NCBI RefSeq assembly: GCF_019024325.1
Contig: NZ_JAFNJS010000004.1
Span: 496,001-560,000 of the forward strand
Reading direction: 5' to 3'
Origin: Falsiroseomonas tokyonensis
GTDB taxonomy: Bacteria > Pseudomonadota > Alphaproteobacteria > Acetobacterales > Acetobacteraceae
Length of the DNA: 64,000 nucleotides
The position numbers and the translations under genes were made by a program. A model generated the notes under the pieces. The model had not been told where the DNA came from and made no database searches. It saw nothing but the letters and a program-made list of their open reading frames with translations. Below are positions 1 to 8,279 of the stretch, in pieces. Within the stretch, counting starts at the first letter, position 1; each line of letters begins with the position of its first letter.

Positions 1-156
1 CGCGCCGCGGTCTGGCAGCGGGAGAGGCTGGCGGAGGGCGCGCGCATCGCCGGCCCCGCCATCATCCAGCAGGCGGATGCCACCACGGTGCTGGAGCCGC
101 GATCCGAGGCCGTGGTCGATGCCATCGGCAACCTGCGCATCACGGTGAAGCCATGA
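1..156 (+). CDS. hyuA: Hydantoinase/oxoprolinase A subunit, C-terminal end only
   Basis: Only the last 51 codons are inside the window, reading in frame to TGA. The residues visible (AGPAIIQQADATT, then a VDAIGNLRI-type ending) match the conserved C-terminal beta-rich end of the HyuA/OplA family, where the pattern is GPAII-x-E/Q-x-D-x-T-T. The family binds ATP and, with HyuB, hydrolyses cyclic amides such as hydantoins or 5-oxoproline. The stop overlaps the ATG of the following hyuB (ATGA), so the two are translationally coupled. The assignment rests on this short tail plus the adjacent HyuB; the substrate cannot be read from it. Confidence 0.85.
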   Translation, partial: RAAVWQRERLAEGARIAGPAIIQQADATTVLEPRSEAVVDAIGNLRITVKP

Positions 157-1826
157 TCGATGCCCTGACGCTCGCCGTGATCCAGGCCGGGTTGCAGCAG
201 GTCTGCAACGAGATGGACATCACCTTCTCCCGCGCCGCCTTCTCGCCGGTGATTGCGGAGGCCGATGACCGCTCGGACGGCATCTATGCGGCGGAGGATG
301 GCGCGCTCATCGCGCAGGGCGAGCTCGGCCTTCCGGTCTTCGTCGGCACCATGGCGCATTCGGCCGCGCATCTGGTGCGGCTGATCGGCGAGGGTGCGGT
401 TGCGGCGCCGGAGCCGGGTGACATCTACATCGTCAACGACCCCTATCTCGGCGGCACGCATCTGATGGATGTGCGCTTCTGCCGGCCCTTCTTCGTGGAT
501 GGCGAGCTGTTCTGCTGGCTGCAGAACACCGGCCACTGGCCCGATATCGGCGGCATGGTGCCCGGTGGCTTCTCCGCGCATGCGACCGAGGTGGAACAGG
601 AAGGCCTGCGCCTGCCGCCCGTAAAACTGTTCAAGAAGGGCGCGCTGGATCGGGAGATCCTGTCGATCATCCAGTCCAACATCCGCGTCGCGGACCAGCG
701 CATCGGCGACATCAAGGCGCAGGCGGCGGCGCTGCTGGTGGGCGAGACGCGTCTGGCGGAGATGGTGACGCGCTATGGCCTGCCCACGCTGCGCGAGGCC
801 ATCGCCGGAATCCGCGCGCGCGCGGCGGAGCGCATGCTGGCGGAAATCCAACGCATTCCGGATGGCGTCTATACCTCTGAAACCTTCGTGGATTCGGATG
901 GCGTGGTGGATGCGCCGCTGCGCATCGCGCTGACCGTCACGCGCCAGGGCGACGAGCTTGTCTTCGATCTTTCGGACTCCTCGCCGCCCTGCCAGGGGCC
1001 GATGAATTCCGTCTGGGCCACCACCTGTTCCGCCGTGTATCTGGCGATGAAGCACATCTTCCCGGATGTGCCGATCAATGCCGGCACCTTCGCACCGCTG
1101 CGCGTGATCCGGCCCGAGGGCACCTTCCTCGATGCGCGCTATCCGCGGCCCGTCTCCGGCTGCGCGGCGGAAGTCTCGCAGCGGATTGCGGAGGCGGTGT
1201 TCCTTGCGATCGCGCAGGCGCTGCCGGCGGAAGTCTGGGCCGCGCCCGCCGGCACCTCCGGCAATTTCGCCCTTGGTGGCTTCGATCCGGCGCGCAAGGC
1301 CGGCTATGTGATGTACCAGATCACCGGCGGCGGCTATGGCGGCACGGCGGAGGCGGACGGGCTGACCAATGGCTGCTCCACCATCGGCATCAGCAAGACC
1401 GCGCCGGTGGAGGTGATGGAACAGTACTACCCCGTCCTGTTCCGGCGTTTCGCGATCCATGAGGGTTCGGGTGGCGCCGGCGCGCAGCGCGGCGGCTTTG
1501 GCGTGCATTACGAGGTGGAGCTGCTGCGCGGCGAGGCCAAGGCCAGCTTCGTCATGGATCACGGCCGCTTCGGCCCGCCCGGCGTGCTCGGCGGCGGCGA
1601 GGGCGCGAAGAACGTCGTGAAGCTGCATCGCGGCGGCCAGACCACCATCCCGCTGCATCTGTCGAAGGACCAGGGGCTGCAGCTGCGCGCGGGCGACCGG
1701 GTGGAGGTGATGACGCCCGGCGGCGGCGGCTATGGCGACCCGCGCGCGCGCGATCCCGCGCTCGTCGCGCGGGATGTGCGGCGCGGCTATTATACGCCGG
1801 AGCAGGCAAAGGCAGTGTGGGGATGA
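153..1826 (+). CDS. hyuB: Hydantoinase/oxoprolinase B subunit
   Basis: A 557-residue protein of the HyuB (hydantoinase B/oxoprolinase, PF02538) family, normal length. Visible family marks are NDPYLGGTHLMDV near residue 92, the EGLRLPPVK segment near residue 150, and the glycine-rich C-terminal GGGGYGDP. With HyuA it should carry out ATP-dependent opening of a cyclic amide in the cytoplasm. It overlaps the upstream hyuA and the downstream FAD-subunit gene by ATGA junctions, so it sits inside a single transcription unit with molybdenum hydroxylase genes; this context suggests the ring opened is a hydroxylated and reduced N-heterocycle rather than a simple hydantoin. The substrate is inferred, not shown. 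Confidence 0.9.
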   Translation: MIDALTLAVIQAGLQQVCNEMDITFSRAAFSPVIAEADDRSDGIYAAEDGALIAQGELGLPVFVGTMAHSAAHLVRLIGEGAVAAPEPGDIYIVNDPYLGGTHLMDVRFCRPFFVDGELFCWLQNTGHWPDIGGMVPGGFSAHATEVEQEGLRLPPVKLFKKGALDREILSIIQSNIRVADQRIGDIKAQAAALLVGETRLAEMVTRYGLPTLREAIAGIRARAAERMLAEIQRIPDGVYTSETFVDSDGVVDAPLRIALTVTRQGDELVFDLSDSSPPCQGPMNSVWATTCSAVYLAMKHIFPDVPINAGTFAPLRVIRPEGTFLDARYPRPVSGCAAEVSQRIAEAVFLAIAQALPAEVWAAPAGTSGNFALGGFDPARKAGYVMYQITGGGYGGTAEADGLTNGCSTIGISKTAPVEVMEQYYPVLFRRFAIHEGSGGAGAQRGGFGVHYEVELLRGEAKASFVMDHGRFGPPGVLGGGEGAKNVVKLHRGGQTTIPLHLSKDQGLQLRAGDRVEVMTPGGGGYGDPRARDPALVARDVRRGYYTPEQAKAVWG

Positions 1827-2665
1827 CGGCCTATCACCGCCCGACGAGGCTGGAGGATGCGCTGGCGATCCGCGCCGGCGCGGATGTGGCCGTGCTCGCC
1901 GGCGGCACGGACATCTTTCCCGCCCGCACCGCGCGTGCCGCCTGGGGCGATCCGACGCACAAGGACGTGCTGGATATCAGCGCCCTGCCCGGCCTGCGCG
2001 AGATCTCCGAAACCGACGAAGGCTGGCGCATCGGCTGCCTCGTCACCTGGTCCACGCTGATCGGGGCCGCGCTGCCGCCGCTTTTTGATGGGCTGAAGGC
2101 CGCGGCGCGGGAGGTAGGCGGCCGGCAGGTGCAGAATCGCGCGACGCTGGTAGGCAACATGGTTACCGCCTCGCCGGCCGGCGACGGCATTCCGATCCTG
2201 CTGGCGCTGGACGCGTCCGTGGAGATCATCAGCCGGCGTGGCGCACGCAGGGTGGCGGTGGCGGAATTCCTCACCGGCTATCGCACGACGGCCCTGGCGG
2301 CGGATGAGCTGGTTCTCGCGCTGCACGTGCCGCGGCTGCATGGCGGACAGGGTGGCTTCCGCAAGCTGGGCGCGCGGCATTACCTGGTGATCTCCATCGC
2401 CATGACAGCAGGCGTGATCGCGACCGATTCCGCAGGGCGCATCACAAGCGCCCGCATCGCGCTGGGCGCCTGTTCCGCCGTGGCGCAGCGGCTGCCGGCG
2501 CTGGAGGCGGCGCTGATCGGCGTGGCGCGTGCGCAGGCCACGCAGGTCGTGCAACCGCATCACCTGCAATCCATCTCCCCCATCGACGATATCCGCGCCA
2601 GCGCTGCCTATCGCCGTGACGCCGCGCTGGTGCTGCTGCGGGATCTGCTGGAGGCGCGCGCATGA
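1823..2665 (+). CDS. FAD-binding subunit of a molybdopterin dehydrogenase (CoxM-type)
   Basis: A 280-residue member of the FAD_binding_5/CO dehydrogenase medium-chain family, usual length about 280-300. The N-terminal AVLAGGTDI motif and the QVQNRATLVGNM segment are the two FAD-contacting loops of this family. It passes electrons from the iron-sulfur domain to an acceptor. I use the ATG overlapping the hyuB stop rather than the GTG two codons earlier. The partner is the fused FeS/molybdopterin protein encoded immediately downstream with a 4-base overlap. Confidence 0.9.
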   Translation: MTAYHRPTRLEDALAIRAGADVAVLAGGTDIFPARTARAAWGDPTHKDVLDISALPGLREISETDEGWRIGCLVTWSTLIGAALPPLFDGLKAAAREVGGRQVQNRATLVGNMVTASPAGDGIPILLALDASVEIISRRGARRVAVAEFLTGYRTTALAADELVLALHVPRLHGGQGGFRKLGARHYLVISIAMTAGVIATDSAGRITSARIALGACSAVAQRLPALEAALIGVARAQATQVVQPHHLQSISPIDDIRASAAYRRDAALVLLRDLLEARA

Positions 2666-5349
2666 TCGACATCGCCTTCACTCTGAACGGCACACCCTGC
2701 ACCGTCGCCGCGCCGCCCTTCGCGCCGCTCTCCGACACGCTGCGCGAAAGGCTCGGCCTGACCGGCACCAAGGAAGGCTGCAATGCCGGCGACTGCGGCG
2801 CCTGCACCGTCCTGGTAGATGGCGCCCAGGCCTGCGCCTGCCTCATCCCCTCGGCGCAGGCGCAGGGCGCAGAGGTGCAGACGGTGGAGGCGACGCAGGG
2901 CGAGGTTGGTGCCGTGCTGGCGCGTCTGCGCGCCGCCTTTCTCGCGCATGGCGCGGCGCAATGCGGCATCTGCTCGCCGGGCATGCTGATGGCCGCCACG
3001 GATCTGCTGCTGAGAAATGCGGCACCGGATCGCGCGGCGGTGCGCGATGCCTTGGGCGGTGTGCTGTGCCGCTGCACCGGCTATGCGAAGGTCCTGGATG
3101 CCGTGCTGGATGCGGCGCCGCAGGCTGCTCCCGCGCCAGAGGCGGGGAAGGCGGTCGGTGCCGGCATCGCGCGGCTGGATGGCGTGGCGAAGTTGGATGG
3201 CACGGATCGCTTCGGCGCGGATGAAGCGCCGGCTGATGCGCTCTGGCTGCGCGTGGTGCGATCCCCGCATGCCAGCGCGCGGTTCACTCTTGGTGACCTG
3301 GAAGCCGCACGACGCGAATGGCGGCTGGACGCCATCCTGACCGCCGACGATGTGCCTGGGCTGAACGCCTTCGGCATCATGCCAGCTCTGAAGGACCAGC
3401 CGGTACTGTCCGATGGGCTGGTGCGTTTCCGTGGCGAGGCGGTGCTGGGCCTGGTCGGCACGCGGGAGGCGGTGATGGCGGTGCGCGATTCCGCCCTGCC
3501 GATCACCTGGCACCCTCTGCCCGCGCTGCATGGTACGGCGGAGGCCAGCGCGGCGGAAGCGCCGCAGCTGCACGCGCATGCGCCCGGCAATCTGCTGATC
3601 GAGGGCAAGCTGAATCGCGGGACGCCGGCGCGTGACATCGCCAATGCAGAAGGCCGCTTCACCACCGCCTTCGTCGAACACGCCTATATCGAGCCCGAAG
3701 CCGGCTATGCGCAGCCCGCGCCGGATGGCCTCGGCATGGAGGTCTTTGCCTGCACCCAGGCGCCCTACATGGACCGCGAGGAGACCGCGCGCGTGCTGGG
3801 CGTGGCGGAAGAGCTCGTGCGAATCCGTCCCAGCGCCTGTGGCGGCGGTTTTGGTGGGAAGCTGGATGTCTCGGTGCAGCCGCTGCTCGCGGTGGCCGCG
3901 AGCAAGCTGAACCGGCCGATACGCATCGTCTATTCGCGCGCCGAAAGCATGGCGAGCACGACGAAGCGCCATCCCGCCAGCATCACCGCGCGCATGTCGG
4001 CCGATGCGGAAGGCCGCTTCACCAGCTACGAATTCGACGCAGATTTCAACACCGGCGCCTATGCCAGTTGGGGCGCGACGGTGGCCAATCGCGTGCCGGT
4101 GCATGCCGGCGGTCCCTATCGCATCCCGAACCTGCGCAACCGCGCGCGGGCCATCTATACCAACGACACGCCCGCCGGCGCCTTTCGCGGCTTTGGCGTA
4201 CCGCAGGCGGCGATCGCCACCGAATCGCTGGTGGACGATCTGGCGGAACAGCTCGGCCTGGATCGCTGGGAGATCCGGCGCCGCAATGCCATCGGGCGCG
4301 GCGACACGACGCATAGCGGCCAGGTGCTGCATGCCTCCGCTGGCCTGCCAGAATGCCTGGATGCGCTGAAGCCGGAGTGGGAGGCGATGCTGGCGCGCGT
4401 CGCCGCGCACAATGCCACGTCGCCGCGCGAAAGGCTCGGCGCGGGCATCGCCTGCATGTGGTACGGCTGCGGCAATACCAGCATGTCCAACCCTTCGCGC
4501 ATGAAGCTGACGCTTTCGCGCGACGGCACGCTGACGCTGTTCAACGGCGCGGTGGATATCGGCCAGGGCAGCACGACGGTCATGGCGCAGATCTGCGCCG
4601 ATGCGCTGGGGCTGCCGCTGCAGAACTTCCGATTCGTGCTGGGCGATACGTCGCGCACCTATGACGCCGGCAAGACCAGCGCCTCGCGCCAGACTTTCGT
4701 CAGTGGCCGCGCCGCGATGGAGACGGGGCTGGCGCTGCGGCGGCGCATCCTGGCGCTGGCCAATGCGGGCGAGGATGCGGTGCTGGCGCTCGAGGGCACG
4801 CAGCTGCGCGTCGGGGCTGCGCGCGTGATCGACCTCGCCACGCTCGACGCCGACCTGGAAGCCGAAGGCCGTTACGATCCGCCGACCACGGCGCTCGACG
4901 AGAACGGCCAGGGCACGCCCTATGCCACCTACGGCTTTGCCGCGCAGATCGCGCTCGTCTCCGTGGACACTGCGCTCGGCGTCACCAGGGTGAAGCGCAT
5001 CGTCGCGGCGCAGGATGTGGGGCGCGCGGTGAATCCCACGCTCGTGCTCGGCCAGATCCATGGCGGCATCGCCCAGGGTCTCGGCCTCGCGCTGATGGAG
5101 GAATTCATACCCGGCCGCACCGAGAACCTGCACGACTACCTGATCCCCACCGCAGGCGACGTGCCGGAGATCGCGGTGCATCTGATCGAGGATCCGGAAC
5201 CCGAAGGCCCCTACGGCGCGAAAGGTGTAGGCGAGCCCGCGCTGGTGCCGACGGCGCCGGCCATCCTCTCCGCCATCCGCCACGCCACCGGCGTCACCAT
5301 GCGCCAGGTGCCGGTGCTGCCGCACCGGCTGTGGGAGCAGATGCGATGA
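2662..5349 (+). CDS. Fused [2Fe-2S] and molybdopterin-binding hydroxylase (xanthine dehydrogenase family)
   Basis: An 895-residue fusion. Residues 1-155 are a CoxS-like domain with the plant-type cluster ligands C40, C45, C48, C60 and the second-cluster ligands C101, C104, C136, C138. The remainder is an aldehyde oxidase/xanthine dehydrogenase large domain with GGGFGGK near 395, GAFRGFG near 507 and GVGEPAL, whose Glu (about 858) is the expected catalytic base. Such enzymes insert water-derived oxygen next to a ring nitrogen, or oxidise aldehydes. The small and large chains are usually separate genes in bacteria; here they are one. FAD subunit lies upstream and a 6-hydroxynicotinate-reductase-like gene downstream, both overlapping, which points to an N-heteroaromatic substrate. 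Confidence 0.9.
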   Translation: MIDIAFTLNGTPCTVAAPPFAPLSDTLRERLGLTGTKEGCNAGDCGACTVLVDGAQACACLIPSAQAQGAEVQTVEATQGEVGAVLARLRAAFLAHGAAQCGICSPGMLMAATDLLLRNAAPDRAAVRDALGGVLCRCTGYAKVLDAVLDAAPQAAPAPEAGKAVGAGIARLDGVAKLDGTDRFGADEAPADALWLRVVRSPHASARFTLGDLEAARREWRLDAILTADDVPGLNAFGIMPALKDQPVLSDGLVRFRGEAVLGLVGTREAVMAVRDSALPITWHPLPALHGTAEASAAEAPQLHAHAPGNLLIEGKLNRGTPARDIANAEGRFTTAFVEHAYIEPEAGYAQPAPDGLGMEVFACTQAPYMDREETARVLGVAEELVRIRPSACGGGFGGKLDVSVQPLLAVAASKLNRPIRIVYSRAESMASTTKRHPASITARMSADAEGRFTSYEFDADFNTGAYASWGATVANRVPVHAGGPYRIPNLRNRARAIYTNDTPAGAFRGFGVPQAAIATESLVDDLAEQLGLDRWEIRRRNAIGRGDTTHSGQVLHASAGLPECLDALKPEWEAMLARVAAHNATSPRERLGAGIACMWYGCGNTSMSNPSRMKLTLSRDGTLTLFNGAVDIGQGSTTVMAQICADALGLPLQNFRFVLGDTSRTYDAGKTSASRQTFVSGRAAMETGLALRRRILALANAGEDAVLALEGTQLRVGAARVIDLATLDADLEAEGRYDPPTTALDENGQGTPYATYGFAAQIALVSVDTALGVTRVKRIVAAQDVGRAVNPTLVLGQIHGGIAQGLGLALMEEFIPGRTENLHDYLIPTAGDVPEIAVHLIEDPEPEGPYGAKGVGEPALVPTAPAILSAIRHATGVTMRQVPVLPHRLWEQMR

Positions 5350-6842
5350 GCGACCATGGCAGCCTCGCCGCACGATCCCAGAAGTTCGGCGCGCCGGAGG
5401 GCGACCAGGGCATCGTGCGCTGCGATGCCTGCCCGGTGCTGTGCCGCATCCGCCCCGGCCGCAGCGGCGCCTGTTCGCGCTACGCCAATGAGAATGGCCA
5501 GCTGGTGCGCACCGATCCGGCGGTGACGCTGGCGCGCGCGGTGGAATCGGGCGGCCCCGTCGTCGCCTTCGCGGAGGGCGCCTGGGACGGCCAGCTGCTC
5601 GATCCGTCGCGCGCCTTCGTCACCGGCATCGGCGCCGGCACCACCTATCCGGACTACAAGCCCGCCCCCTTCATCGTCGGCGCCAGCCATGCGGGGGTGG
5701 ATACCGTCACCATCGTGACGGAGGGAATCTTCAGCTATTGCGGCGTGAAGGTGAAGATCGACACGGATCGGCACCTGGGCGCGGAGGCCGCCGCCGTGCG
5801 CGCGAATGGCGAACAGGTGGGCCATGTCACCACGGCCGAATATGGCAGCCAGATGCTCTCCCTCGGCGGCGTACGGCACCTCACCGGTGGCAGCAAGAAG
5901 GAAGGCACCACCACCTGCGACACGCTGCTGAAGCTGTGCGCGGGCGAGGCGGTGGGCCTCACCATCGATGGCGGCCATGCGGTGCGCGTGCAGGCCGGCC
6001 AGGCGCCGGTGGTGGATGGCAAGCCGGAGGTGCGCATGCGCGTCGGCTGCGGCAGCGCCACCATCGGCATCTTCGCCCAGCAGTGGCTTGGGCAGGTGGA
6101 TGAGGTCATCGTGGTGGATGACCACATCACCGGCCTGCTTTCGGAACACCAGGCGGGCAAGGTGCTGGGCATGAAGCCCACCGGCATCCGGCTGCGCGGA
6201 CGGCGCTCCACCCCCGGGCGCTATTTCCAGGTGGCGAATCCGGGCCTCGGCTGGGGCGGGACGGATATCAGCGATCCGCTGGCGATCATCGAGAGCATCG
6301 ACCCAAAGATCGCCTGGCCCGGCCTGCGCCTGCTGCTGACCTCCACCACCGGCGAGGACGCGCTGTGGTGCGTGCTGGATGACACGCTGCGCCCCATCCC
6401 CGGCCCCATGCCTGACGGCGTTGCCAAGGTGGTGGAGCGCATCGGCGAGAATTGCGAACCCTCGCTCTGCACCGTCATCTTCATGGCCGGCGCCGGCGGA
6501 TCGCTGCGCGCGGGCGTCACGGAGAATCCGGTGCTGCTGACGCGCAGCGTGGCCTCCGGCGAAACGCGCGTCACCATGGGCGGCGCGCCCGTCTATCTCT
6601 GGCCCGGCGGCGGCATCACCGTCATGGCCGATGTGCTGCGCCTGCCGAAGAACGCCTTCGGCTATGTGCCGACGCCGGCTTTGGTCGCGCCCATCGAATT
6701 CACGCTGCCGCGCGCGCTGTACGAACGCCTCGGCGGGCATATGTCCGAGATCGTGCCGGTGCAGGATCTGCTGCGGAATCTCGGCCCGTCGCTGCGCATC
6801 GAGGACTGGCAGGCGGGCAATCCCTGGCCCTTCGCCGGCTGA
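5346..6842 (+). CDS. 6-hydroxynicotinate reductase-like iron-sulfur protein
   Basis: A 498-residue protein that I recognise as the family annotated 6-hydroxynicotinate reductase. The N-terminus has a CxxCxxxC...C set (C26, C29, C33, C43) suited to one [4Fe-4S] cluster, and more cysteines follow (C132, C191 and others). The characterised relative, from the Eubacterium barkeri nicotinate fermentation, carries FeS clusters and a covalently bound flavin and reduces 6-hydroxynicotinate to its tetrahydro form. I start at the ATG overlapping the hydroxylase stop; a GTG five codons earlier is possible. Its place between a molybdenum hydroxylase and hydantoinase genes supports reduction of a hydroxylated heterocycle. 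The exact substrate is unknown, and the original enzyme is from an anaerobe while this genome looks aerobic. Confidence 0.75.
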   Translation: MSDHGSLAARSQKFGAPEGDQGIVRCDACPVLCRIRPGRSGACSRYANENGQLVRTDPAVTLARAVESGGPVVAFAEGAWDGQLLDPSRAFVTGIGAGTTYPDYKPAPFIVGASHAGVDTVTIVTEGIFSYCGVKVKIDTDRHLGAEAAAVRANGEQVGHVTTAEYGSQMLSLGGVRHLTGGSKKEGTTTCDTLLKLCAGEAVGLTIDGGHAVRVQAGQAPVVDGKPEVRMRVGCGSATIGIFAQQWLGQVDEVIVVDDHITGLLSEHQAGKVLGMKPTGIRLRGRRSTPGRYFQVANPGLGWGGTDISDPLAIIESIDPKIAWPGLRLLLTSTTGEDALWCVLDDTLRPIPGPMPDGVAKVVERIGENCEPSLCTVIFMAGAGGSLRAGVTENPVLLTRSVASGETRVTMGGAPVYLWPGGGITVMADVLRLPKNAFGYVPTPALVAPIEFTLPRALYERLGGHMSEIVPVQDLLRNLGPSLRIEDWQAGNPWPFAG

Positions 6843-6843
6843 C

Positions 6844-7695
6844 ATGCCGCAGGTGCAGCGCCTGACGCAGGACCGGCTGCATCTGCAGCATGGCCCGATC
6901 GACGTGGTGCTGCGCGCCTGGGGTCCGCCTGCTTCCGTCGCCGCGGCGGAGGCGGCCGCGGTGGCGCGCTTCCAGAGCGTGCTGCCCGAGCTCGTCGCCG
7001 AATTGCCGCTGTTGCGCCGCGCCGCGGACCCCGCCGTGCGGCCGCAGGGCGACATTGCCAGGACCATGCATGCCGCCTGCCTGCCCCATGCCGCGCGCGG
7101 CTTTTTCGTCACGCCCATGGCGGCGGTCGCCGGCGCTGTGGCGGATGCGCTGCTGGCGGCGATGCGCGCCGCGGCGCCGGATCTCGCCCGCGCCTTCGTC
7201 AATGACGGCGGCGATATCGCCGTGCTGCCCGGCGACGGCCTTGATATCGGCCTGGCGATGGATCCGCGCGGCGGCTTCGACGGCGCGCTGCATTTGCGCG
7301 CGGCCGATGGCATCGGCGGCATCGCCACCTCCGGCCGGCACGGCCGGTCCTTCTCCCTCGGCATCGCCGATGCCGTCACGGTGCTGGCGCGCGATGCGGC
7401 TGCGGCGGATGTGGCAGCGACGCTGATCGCCAATGCGGTGGATGTGCAAAGCTCCGCCATCACCCGCCGCCCCGCCGCCACGCTCGATCCGGACAGCGAT
7501 CTGGGCGAGCGTCTGGTGACGATGGCGGTCGGCGCGCTGACCGCGGCCGAGATCGAGGCCGCACTTCACGCCGGCGCCACCTTCGCCGAATCCTGCTGCC
7601 AGGCCGGGCTGATCCGCGCCGCCGCGCTGCGCCTCGGCGGCCAGTTCCGCCTCGTCGGCACCCCCTTCCTCTCGCTGAAGGCCCCAAGCCCATGA
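6844..7695 (+). CDS. UPF0280 family protein (ApbE-like fold)
   Basis: A 283-residue UPF0280 member, recognised from the AGAVADALL stretch, the FVNDGGDIAVL block and the GIATSGRHGRSFSLG block with ATSGR-type spacing as in ApbE flavin transferases (there NxGGD and TSG...). UPF0280 proteins share the ApbE-like fold but their job is not established. It starts one base after the reductase stop and its own stop overlaps the next gene. Because the characterised 6-hydroxynicotinate reductase has covalent flavin, a role in attaching FMN to the upstream protein is an attractive inference. No signal peptide is visible, so it probably acts in the cytoplasm, unlike most ApbE proteins. Confidence 0.8.
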   Translation: MPQVQRLTQDRLHLQHGPIDVVLRAWGPPASVAAAEAAAVARFQSVLPELVAELPLLRRAADPAVRPQGDIARTMHAACLPHAARGFFVTPMAAVAGAVADALLAAMRAAAPDLARAFVNDGGDIAVLPGDGLDIGLAMDPRGGFDGALHLRAADGIGGIATSGRHGRSFSLGIADAVTVLARDAAAADVAATLIANAVDVQSSAITRRPAATLDPDSDLGERLVTMAVGALTAAEIEAALHAGATFAESCCQAGLIRAAALRLGGQFRLVGTPFLSLKAPSP

Positions 7696-8279
7696 CCCAG
7701 ACGCTGGACATCCGGAAGACCGTGCTCTGCGTGGAGGAGATCCACCATGATGGCGGCCCGCGCCTCGCCACCCCGCTGCTGAAGGGCTGGTGCGCCGTGA
7801 TCCTGCGCAACCCCTTCGCCGGGCGGCACGAGCCTGAGCTGATGTGGATGATGGAGGCGATGAAGCCGATCGGGCTGATGGTGGCCCAAAGGCTGCTGGC
7901 GGGCCTCGGCGGCGATCCCGCGCGGATCGAGGCCTATGGCAAGGGCGGCCTGGTCGGCTCGGCCGGGGAGCTGGAGCACGGCGCGCTGTGGCATGTGGCG
8001 GGCGGCTATGCCATGCGCGGCCTGCTTGGCCAGGCGCTGTCCATCGTGCCGTCGATGACCAAGGTGGGGCCGATGGGCGCGGTGCTGGACCTGCCCATCC
8101 ACCATCGCAACGCCGCCTATGTGCGCAGCCATTTCGACGGCATCACCGCGACGGTGCCGGATGCGCCGCGGCCGGAGGAGATTCTTTTCGCGCTCGCCAT
8201 GACCACCGGCGGCCGCCCGCATGCCCGGGTCGGCGGGCTGACGCAGGATGCGATCAGCGCCTGGGACGGTCAGCGCTGA
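7692..8279 (+). CDS. Amino acid synthesis family protein (PF06684 type)
   Basis: A 195-residue protein of the family named amino acid synthesis protein (DUF1185/PF06684). Visible marks are the VEEIHHDGG start, LRNPFAG, the YGKGGLVG and ELEHGALWH segments, and GMTTGGRPHARVGG-like C-terminus. The molecular function is not known; relatives often sit beside hydantoinase or amidase genes, which is also the case here. It ends the operon that begins before base 1 and its 3-prime end overlaps the convergent regulator gene by 10 bases. Probably a ring-cleavage or tautomer-handling step of the same pathway, but that is inference from location only. Confidence 0.8.
   Translation: MTQTLDIRKTVLCVEEIHHDGGPRLATPLLKGWCAVILRNPFAGRHEPELMWMMEAMKPIGLMVAQRLLAGLGGDPARIEAYGKGGLVGSAGELEHGALWHVAGGYAMRGLLGQALSIVPSMTKVGPMGAVLDLPIHHRNAAYVRSHFDGITATVPDAPRPEEILFALAMTTGGRPHARVGGLTQDAISAWDGQR

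Noticed and set aside
2608-5373. Very long antisense open frame (about 920 codons) opposite the molybdenum hydroxylase gene
   Set aside because: It is arginine/histidine/glycine-rich with no recognisable domain; it is the usual GC-skewed shadow of a real gene on the other strand.
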